A stretch of 7,773 nucleotides of DNA from Clostridiaceae bacterium (GTDB taxonomy: Bacteria; Bacillota; Clostridia; Saccharofermentanales; UBA5734): assembly GCA_012729935.1 (NCBI GenBank), contig JAAYBY010000270.1:1-7773 (forward strand), written 5' to 3'. Each line of letters opens with the position of its first letter. Position 1 is the first letter of the stretch. This document shows positions 1-3,920 of the stretch, piece after piece. The notes beneath the pieces are model-generated. The model was given only the letters and a program-made list of their open reading frames with translations. It was not told where the DNA came from and ran no database searches. A program made the position numbers and the translations under genes.

Positions 1-170
1 GCCATACCGTACGGCCAGCCACAGGCAAATCCGCAAACCAGAACGGGTATGTGCATCAAGAGCAGTCTGCTGCCCAGCATAGGATTCTGGGCAGTCAAAA
101 AAGGAAGCAGGATCCCCAGGGCGATAAAAAAACCGGTTAGAATTAATCGCGTCAGCACGTCTCGCTTCAT
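1..170 (-). CDS. ECF transporter S component, 5' part (membrane substrate-binding subunit)
   Basis: Partial gene reading leftward off the window edge; 56 codons are visible. The product starts MKRDVLTRL, followed by a hydrophobic segment at about residues 9-26, then a loop and the motif MHIPVLVCGF-CGWPYG at about residues 39-55. I recognise this motif from a group of Firmicutes ECF transporter S components, small multi-pass membrane proteins that bind a vitamin or similar micronutrient and dock onto a shared EcfT/EcfA energising module. The substrate cannot be told from this fragment; it does not resemble what I remember of RibU, ThiT or FolT. The start is supported by AAGGAG 8 nt before the ATG. 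The gene has its own promoter and a long structured leader (171-330), and lies downstream of the DsrE-like gene in the same orientation. Family call moderately sure, substrate unknown. Confidence 0.7.
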   Translation of the reverse strand, partial: MKRDVLTRLILTGFFIALGILLPFLTAQNPMLGSRLLLMHIPVLVCGFACGWPYGM

Positions 171-330
171 TGAAAAAACTCCTTTTCGATAATAAAAACC
201 ATGAAGAGTCATGGCTGCAGTCCCTTCATGGTCCTTTTTTTGTAGATCATCATTCGATTTTTACTGATTAGATCAGCGCGGTTGTTGATTGGTCATCAAT
301 GAGCAACCAGAGCAGCTTCAGCTGCCGTTA
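171..330 (-). promoter_or_regulatory. Structured 5' leader of the ECF S-component gene, candidate cis-regulatory RNA
   Basis: From the predicted transcription start near 329 to the ATG the leader is about 160 nt. Visible local helices on the minus strand: GGCAGC-TGAA-GCTGCT (311-326); a two-part helix GGTTG...CAACC (280-308) enclosing TTGAT/ATCAA; CTGAT-CTA-ATCAG (263-275); then the terminator hairpin at 199-231. S-component genes are often controlled by riboswitches or T-boxes, but I could not match TPP, FMN, THF, preQ1, cobalamin or a full T-box consensus. The regulatory role is inferred from architecture only. Confidence 0.4.
191..240 (-). terminator. Rho-independent terminator or attenuator before the ECF gene
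   Basis: On the minus strand an 8-bp perfect stem CCATGAAG / CTTCATGG (224-231 and 199-206) with a 17-nt loop is followed at once by TTTTTATT (191-198). On the plus strand the same hairpin is followed by TC and a run of seven T, so it could work in both directions. On the minus strand it lies between the leader and the Shine-Dalgarno site of the ECF S-component gene, so a transcript reaching that gene must read through it. That position is typical of attenuators and of riboswitch expression platforms. An alternative is that it simply ends transcripts coming from the DsrE-like gene. Confidence 0.6.
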
Positions 331-335
331 ATACG

Positions 336-364
336 ATTTAATCATTGGGCTGATCTGCTGTCAA
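336..364 (-). promoter_or_regulatory. Sigma-70-type promoter for the ECF S-component gene
   Basis: Minus strand: a perfect -35 box TTGACA (359-364), a 17-bp spacer, and a -10 box TTAAAT (336-341, 4 of 6 matches to TATAAT). Transcription would start near 329. It lies 71 bp downstream of the DsrE-like stop codon, so the ECF gene can be transcribed independently of that gene. Confidence 0.55.
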
Positions 365-435
365 GCTGTCTCTTTTCCGGCAGCATTCACTGGCTGTGGG
401 TCGGAGATGCTTCTGAAATGAAGGGATCGATCTGA

Positions 436-774
436 TCAGAATGTGATAATTTCATATCCGTCATTTAGATAGGTTGACATGGCCGGATGGCCGCTCATCT
501 CATCTGACAGCCGCAGACCAGAGGTCTCATTGTATGATAATACGCCCATTTTAGCTGAGCAGGCTTTGCAGACGCAGTCGATGAGTTTTTGCTCAGTCAT
601 TTGCGCGAAAAGTTTGTTGCCCGATTCCTGCATGGGTTGAACGAGTTTAACGGATTCTCCTTCAAGGATGACCTTGACATCGAAGCCTCGCTGATTCAGA
701 TCAAGTGCATTTAACATGACATGGATGAAACAGAGAGGATCACCACGGAAAACGAATAAAGCGATTTTTTTCAT
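436..774 (-). CDS. DsrE-family (DsrE/DsrF-like) small cysteine protein
   Basis: Complete 112-aa protein. The N-terminus MKKIALFVFRGDP is followed by a Cys at 15 and a helix rich in Leu/Asn, then the strand DVKVILEGE (32-40). This is the alpha/beta fold start of DsrE/TusD-type proteins, soluble cytoplasmic proteins linked to sulfur-relay or persulfide handling. A cluster CVCKAC (Cys67, Cys69, Cys72) sits where DsrE-like proteins carry functional cysteines, followed by SAKMGV and the C-terminal GHPAMSTYL...GYEIITF. I recognise this whole pattern as a subgroup seen in anaerobic bacteria, with no firmly known function. A purine-rich site AGGAAGGAAGG ends 8 nt before the ATG. Upstream is an extended -10 promoter; downstream, in the same direction, is the ECF gene. 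The cysteine cluster suggests sulfur or metal chemistry, but partner and substrate are unknown. Confidence 0.75.
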   Translation of the reverse strand: MKKIALFVFRGDPLCFIHVMLNALDLNQRGFDVKVILEGESVKLVQPMQESGNKLFAQMTEQKLIDCVCKACSAKMGVLSYNETSGLRLSDEMSGHPAMSTYLNDGYEIITF

Positions 775-795
775 GACCTGTGCCTTCCTTCCTGA

Positions 796-823
796 CTATA
801 ATGGCCGCACTATAATAGCCGCT
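796..823. repeat. Tandem 14-bp direct repeat in the divergent intergenic region
   Basis: Two adjacent 14-bp units, CTATAATGGCCGCA (796-809) and CTATAATAGCCGCT (810-823), differ at two positions. They lie in the transcribed leader of the DsrE-like gene, just downstream of its predicted start point and before its Shine-Dalgarno site. Each unit contains TATAAT on the plus strand, but neither has a convincing -35 box. They could be paired regulator-binding sites, or an accidental duplication. Confidence 0.6.
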
Positions 824-832
824 CCTCTTTTC

Positions 833-841
833 ATTATAGCA
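833..841 (-). promoter_or_regulatory. Extended -10 promoter of the DsrE-like gene
   Basis: Minus strand TGCTATAAT: a perfect TATAAT (833-838) preceded by TGn. No good -35 box is seen at 16-18 bp, which is usual for extended -10 promoters. The predicted start near 826 gives a leader of about 50 nt that contains the tandem repeat. Confidence 0.55.
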
Positions 842-873
842 GATGAGCCATTGGATCGATGCTTTTCTGATGC

Positions 874-889
874 GCCTGATTGATCAGGC
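874..889. repeat. 16-bp palindrome between divergent promoters, candidate operator
   Basis: Inverted repeat GCCTGAT-TG-ATCAGGC with 7-bp perfect arms. It lies between the minus-strand extended -10 (833-841) and the plus-strand extended -10 (912-920). No T-run follows on either side, so a terminator is unlikely. A dimeric repressor or activator site serving one or both promoters is the natural reading, but this is inference. Confidence 0.5.
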
Positions 890-911
890 ACACAATCGGA
901 TCACCTGTCTA

Positions 912-920
912 TGATATAAT
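912..920 (+). promoter_or_regulatory. Extended -10 promoter for the nfo operon
   Basis: TGATATAAT: TATAAT (915-920) preceded by TGn. There is no convincing -35 box at 16-18 bp. Transcription would start near 927, giving a leader of about 47 nt to the nfo start codon. This is the only promoter I see ahead of nfo, the YjbQ gene and gnd. Confidence 0.55.
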
Positions 921-941
921 TGAACCAATCATATTCACAAG

Positions 942-968
942 CTGAACCTTTGTTCAGTGTTCAGGAGG
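942..968 (+). promoter_or_regulatory. nfo leader with alternative hairpins next to the Shine-Dalgarno site
   Basis: CTGAAC (942-947) is followed by a tandem TGTTCAG TGTTCAG (951-957, 958-964). CTGAAC can form a 6-bp stem with either GTTCAG copy (952-957 or 959-964). The second copy runs into the Shine-Dalgarno site AGGAGG (963-968), which lies 5 nt before the ATG at 974. Pairing with the first copy leaves AGGAGG free; pairing with the second covers its first two bases. Translational control is inference. Confidence 0.4.
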
Positions 969-973
969 CATGA

Positions 974-1810
974 ATGTTTTACATAGGATGTCATCTATCT
1001 GCATCAAAAGGATATCTTCATATGGCGCAGGAAGCAATCAGGATCGGAGCTAACACGTTTCAGTTTTTTACGCGTAATCCCCGCGGCGGAAAAGCAAAAG
1101 ACATTGATGAACAGGATGTGGCGGCTTTTCTTGAATTGATATCAGAACATCAGTTCGGACCGATTCTCGCGCATGCACCCTACACATTAAATCCATGCGG
1201 TTCCGATCCGCGCGTTCGCAGCTTTGCCTTTGAAGTCATGGCAGACGATATGCGGCGTATGGCATATACACCGGGTGGTTATTATAATTTCCATCCCGGC
1301 AGCCATGTCGGTCAGGGGATCGAAAAAGGGATCGATCTGATTGTCGAACTGCTTGATGAGGTGATTGACCCCAACCAGACGACGCAGGTGCTTCTGGAAA
1401 CAATGTCGGGAAAAGGGAGCGAGGTCGGCTCACGTTTCGAGGAGCTGAGAGCGATCATTGATCGCGTCGCATGCCCTGAAAAATTAGGTGTCTGCTTCGA
1501 TACCTGCCATGTCAATGATGCCGGGTACGACGTGGTGAATGATCTGGACGGCGTTCTGGATGAATTCGACAGGGTTATTGGTCTGGATCGCCTACATGCG
1601 ATTCACCTGAATGACAGCAAGAATCCATTTGGCAGCCACAAAGACCGTCATGAAAAAATCGGCGAGGGAACCCTCGGTCTCGAGGCTGTGACGCGCGTGA
1701 TCACCAACAAACGGATACGGCACCTGCCGTTTTATCTGGAAACGCCGAATGAGATTGACGGATATGCCAGAGAAATTCAGCTGTTGAGGCAGATCCGTTC
1801 TGACGAATAG
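974..1810 (+). CDS. nfo: Deoxyribonuclease IV (endonuclease IV, AP endonuclease)
   Basis: Complete 278-aa protein, normal length for Nfo. It is a TIM-barrel enzyme that cuts the DNA backbone 5' of abasic sites and trims blocked 3' ends during base excision repair in the cytoplasm. It opens with IGCHLSASKG and has the family motifs AHAPYTLN (66-73), NFHPGSH (105-111), LLETMSG (140-146), CFDTCHVNDAGYD (174-186), HLNDSK (211-216), DRHEKIGEG (224-232) and YLETP (254-258). All nine ligands of the trinuclear Zn site of E. coli Nfo have counterparts: His67, His107, Glu142, Asp176, His179, His211, Asp224, His226, Glu256. AGGAGG 5 nt before the ATG supports the start. It is first of three closely spaced same-strand genes; the YjbQ-family gene begins 29 bp after its stop. 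Identification is secure. Confidence 0.97.
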   Translation: MFYIGCHLSASKGYLHMAQEAIRIGANTFQFFTRNPRGGKAKDIDEQDVAAFLELISEHQFGPILAHAPYTLNPCGSDPRVRSFAFEVMADDMRRMAYTPGGYYNFHPGSHVGQGIEKGIDLIVELLDEVIDPNQTTQVLLETMSGKGSEVGSRFEELRAIIDRVACPEKLGVCFDTCHVNDAGYDVVNDLDGVLDEFDRVIGLDRLHAIHLNDSKNPFGSHKDRHEKIGEGTLGLEAVTRVITNKRIRHLPFYLETPNEIDGYAREIQLLRQIRSDE

Positions 1811-1839
1811 ATAATTGAGATAAGAGGTGACGATCGACC

Positions 1840-2256
1840 ATGAAAAGCTATCGCAAAAAACTGGTGTTTCATTTACCAACACGTCGTGCATTCGTGAACA
1901 TCACACCGCAGATACGCCAATGTCTGCAGGAGAGCGGAATCAAGGAAGGACTTGTTCTGGTCAATGCAATGAATATAACAGCCAGCGTTTTCATTAATGA
2001 CGATGAAAGCGGTCTGCACCGTGACTATGAGCGTTGGCTTGAAAAGCTTGCGCCGGAGAAACCTTACAGCCAATATGATCACAATGGCTACGAAGACAAC
2101 GCTGACGCTCATCTCAAGCGAACGATCATGGGGCGTGAAGTGGTCGTGGCTGTGACCGAGGGTCAATTGGACTTTGGCACCTGGGAACAAATTTTCTACG
2201 GTGAGTTTGACGGGAAGCGTCCCAAACATGTCATGGTGAAAATAATCGGTGAGTGA
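1840..2256 (+). CDS. YjbQ / UPF0047 family protein (secondary thiamine-phosphate synthase-type)
   Basis: Complete 138-aa protein, usual length for the family. Hallmarks are INDDESGLHRDYERWLEKLAP (52-72), YDHNGYEDNADAHLKR (79-94) with His81, Asn87 and His91, IMGREVVVAVTEG (96-108) and the C-terminal block GTWEQIFYGEFDG (113-125) ending VKIIGE. Members are small trimeric cytoplasmic proteins. E. coli YjbQ has weak thiamine-phosphate synthase activity, but the true role in most bacteria is unsettled. At residue 45 the protein reads NAMNITAS where I expect a His (NAMHITAS in close relatives, SPHTTAA in others), so one of the conserved His residues seems replaced by Asn. AAGAGGTGA about 9 nt before the ATG serves as ribosome site. 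It sits between nfo and gnd, probably in one operon; no thiamine genes are nearby. Confidence 0.88.
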   Translation: MKSYRKKLVFHLPTRRAFVNITPQIRQCLQESGIKEGLVLVNAMNITASVFINDDESGLHRDYERWLEKLAPEKPYSQYDHNGYEDNADAHLKRTIMGREVVVAVTEGQLDFGTWEQIFYGEFDGKRPKHVMVKIIGE

Positions 2257-2292
2257 TCAGGAATCGAACAACAGCCCTTAGGCACAGTGATT

Positions 2293-2299
2293 GAGGTGA
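2293..2299 (+). promoter_or_regulatory. Shine-Dalgarno site deciding the gnd start
   Basis: GAGGTGA ends 5 nt before the ATG at 2305, an ideal spacing. An in-frame GTG at 2287 would add six residues (MIEVKR), but it overlaps this site and has no comparable site of its own. The ATG at 2305 also gives the N-terminus (MKQAQIGLIGLAVMG) that matches the family. Confidence 0.75.
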
Positions 2300-2304
2300 A
2301 AAGG

Positions 2305-3729
2305 ATGAAACAGGCGCAGATTGGCTTGATCGGACTTGCGGTCATGGGTGAAAACCTGGCCATGAACATGCTCTCCAAAGGATTTACTGTTGCAGTGTAT
2401 AATCGGACACAGGCGAAAGTATCTGAATTTGTCTCGGGCCGTGCCCGGCAAATGAATGTGATCGGCTGCTATTCCGTTGCAGAGCTGGTTCGTTCACTGG
2501 CCAAACCCCGTTTGGTCATGATGATGATAAAAGCCGGCCAGCCAGTCGATGATATGATCGATGAATTGATACCATTGCTCGACCCTGGCGACATCATCAT
2601 CGACGGCGGGAATGCCCACTTTATGGATACCAGACGCCGGGTCAAGCTGCTGGAAAATCAAGGATTCTATTTTATTGGAACCGGTATCTCGGGCGGTGAG
2701 GAAGGTGCGCTTAAAGGGCCGTCCATCATGCCGGGTGGTTCTCATGAAGCGTGGCCTGCTGTCAAGCCGATCTTTCAGTCGATCGCTGCAAAAGCCTCAG
2801 ACGGAGCGCCTTGCTGCGAGTGGATAGGACCGGACGGTGCCGGCCATTTCGTCAAAATGGTTCACAACGGTATTGAGTATGGTGATATGCAGATTATCAG
2901 CGAGGCTTATCATTTGATGCGCGATGGGCTCTCGTTGTCAGCAGAAGAGATGCAGGACATATTCCGTAGATGGAATGAGACAGAGCTCAACAGTTATCTG
3001 ATCGAGATAACCGCTGCGATACTGGGTGTCAGAAATGCAGAAGGTAGCTTAGTCCTGGACACCATACTCGACGCAGCCGGCCAGAAAGGAACAGGACAGT
3101 GGACCAGTCAGACTGCATTGGATCTGGGAGTGCCGCTGGACTTGATCAATGAAGCTGTGTTCACCCGCTATCTGTCAGCGCTGAAAGAAGAACGCGTTGC
3201 AGCAGCAGCCATTTACAATGATGCTGGAATAGACCGGAAACTGGCAGATGGACAAACGGAGATCGTGGTTGAATCCATACGTCAAGCGGTCTACGCAGCG
3301 AAAATTGTTTCCTATGCTCAGGGTTACGCGTTAATGCAGGCAGCTGCCAGGCTGTATAACTGGCCGCTTGATTATGCGGGAATTGCGATGATTTGGCGGG
3401 AAGGGTGTATCATACGATCGGTCTTGTTGGAAAAAATCAGACAGGCATTTACAGAACAGGAAGGTTTGAAAAATCTGCTGACAGCAACGGTTTTTCACAA
3501 CATGATCGCCAGTTCTCTACCTGCCTGGCGAGAGGTTGTATCACGGGCGGTCGAGGCGGGCATACCTGTCCCTGCCTTGTCAGCAGGGCTGAATTATTTT
3601 CACGGATATATCAGTGACAACCTGCCGGCCAATCTGATTCAGGCACAACGCGATTTCTTCGGAGCCCACACCTATGAGCGAATCGATGCGCCGCGCGGCC
3701 AGTTTTTTCATACAGAATGGAATGATTGA
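2305..3729 (+). CDS. gnd: 6-phosphogluconate dehydrogenase, decarboxylating (NADP-type)
   Basis: Complete protein, 474 aa from ATG 2305, the length of the long (E. coli/animal-type) Gnd class. It oxidises and decarboxylates 6-phosphogluconate to ribulose 5-phosphate with NADP reduction, in the cytoplasmic oxidative pentose phosphate pathway. The Rossmann motif GLIGLAVMG is at residues 7-15, and NRT (33-35) is at the usual NADP-phosphate-binding turn. The substrate motif SGGEEGALKGPS is at 129-140, and the catalytic segment KMVHNGIEYGD has Lys184, His187, Asn188 and Glu191, matching Lys183 and Glu190 of E. coli. The all-helical C-terminal domain continues through GTGQWTSQ, SYAQGY and the tail LPANLIQAQRDFFGAHTYERID...FHTEW. 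No key residue looks missing. It follows the YjbQ gene by 48 bp and is probably the last gene of the nfo operon. No zwf or pgl is present here. Confidence 0.97.
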   Translation: MKQAQIGLIGLAVMGENLAMNMLSKGFTVAVYNRTQAKVSEFVSGRARQMNVIGCYSVAELVRSLAKPRLVMMMIKAGQPVDDMIDELIPLLDPGDIIIDGGNAHFMDTRRRVKLLENQGFYFIGTGISGGEEGALKGPSIMPGGSHEAWPAVKPIFQSIAAKASDGAPCCEWIGPDGAGHFVKMVHNGIEYGDMQIISEAYHLMRDGLSLSAEEMQDIFRRWNETELNSYLIEITAAILGVRNAEGSLVLDTILDAAGQKGTGQWTSQTALDLGVPLDLINEAVFTRYLSALKEERVAAAAIYNDAGIDRKLADGQTEIVVESIRQAVYAAKIVSYAQGYALMQAAARLYNWPLDYAGIAMIWREGCIIRSVLLEKIRQAFTEQEGLKNLLTATVFHNMIASSLPAWREVVSRAVEAGIPVPALSAGLNYFHGYISDNLPANLIQAQRDFFGAHTYERIDAPRGQFFHTEWND

Positions 3730-3735
3730 TCGAAA

Positions 3736-3779
3736 CCCAAAAATAAAACATGACAGTGTTTTGCTTTCAATTTTTTGGG
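3736..3779 (+). terminator. AT-rich hairpin after gnd, weak terminator candidate
   Basis: Outer arms CCCAAAAAT (3736-3744) and ATTTTTTGGG (3770-3779), and inner arms AAAACA (3745-3750) and TGTTTT (3757-3762), with GCTTTCA bulged between them. It begins 6 bp after the gnd stop codon. The T-run is inside the 3' arm and CTGTAAAAAAAG follows, so this is not a textbook intrinsic terminator. It is the only hairpin that could end the nfo-gnd transcript. Confidence 0.35.
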
Positions 3780-3811
3780 CTGTAAAAAAAGCATCATTGC
3801 GTTTGCAGAAA

Positions 3812-3829
3812 GCAGTGGTGCACGACAGC
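3812..3829. repeat. Imperfect palindrome upstream of the carB -10, candidate operator
   Basis: The 18-bp sequence GCAGTGGTGCACGACAGC is symmetric about GTGCAC with two symmetric mismatch pairs (14 of 18 positions match). It spans the place where a -35 box would be for the carB promoter, and GTTTTTT (3830-3836) follows. It could be a regulator site, or less likely a weak terminator stem. No PyrR-type RNA site is recognisable in the leader downstream. Confidence 0.35.
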
Positions 3830-3835
3830 GTTTTT

Positions 3836-3844
3836 TGCTATAGT
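3836..3844 (+). promoter_or_regulatory. Extended -10 promoter of carB
   Basis: TGCTATAGT: TATAGT (3839-3844, 5 of 6 matches) preceded by TGn. There is no clear -35 box. The predicted start near 3851 gives a leader of about 70 nt, which contains a short GATCA...TGATC inverted repeat (3871-3895) and the Shine-Dalgarno site AGGAGG (3909-3914). Confidence 0.5.
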
Positions 3845-3920
3845 GTTACAGATGCAGGAACCCCTGAGCGGATCAGATTTGGTCGGCACGTGATCTTGAA
3901 AAATTGGCAGGAGGCCTGAA

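Noticed and set aside
209..253. A 14-codon minus-strand reading frame (MMIYKKRTMKGLQP) ending in the loop of the terminator before the ECF gene, as a leader peptide
   Set aside because: There is no Shine-Dalgarno site ahead of its ATG and no run of a regulatory codon; it is best left as chance.
274..280. T-box antiterminator suggested by ACCGCG in the minus-strand ECF leader
   Set aside because: Only the ACCGCG half fits; the preceding GGGTGG part and the stem I landmarks are not present.
797..816. Plus-strand promoters from the two TATAAT copies in the tandem repeat
   Set aside because: No matching -35 boxes, and the repeat lies in the leader of the oppositely oriented DsrE-like gene; the TATAAT at 915-920 is a better nfo promoter.
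1873..2229. 118-codon minus-strand frame opposite the YjbQ-family gene
   Set aside because: Antisense shadow of a well conserved gene; the translation has no family features and no ribosome site.
2287..2304. GTG at 2287 as the gnd start
   Set aside because: It lacks its own ribosome site and would include the GAGGTGA site that serves the ATG at 2305.
3674..3919. 81-codon plus-strand frame spanning the gnd end and the intergenic region
   Set aside because: It overlaps the conserved gnd C-terminus in another frame, has no ribosome site, shows no recognisable family, and covers the carB promoter.
3845..3920. PyrR-binding RNA attenuator in the carB leader
   Set aside because: No good match to the conserved PyrR-binding loop and no terminator hairpin with a T-run before the carB start.
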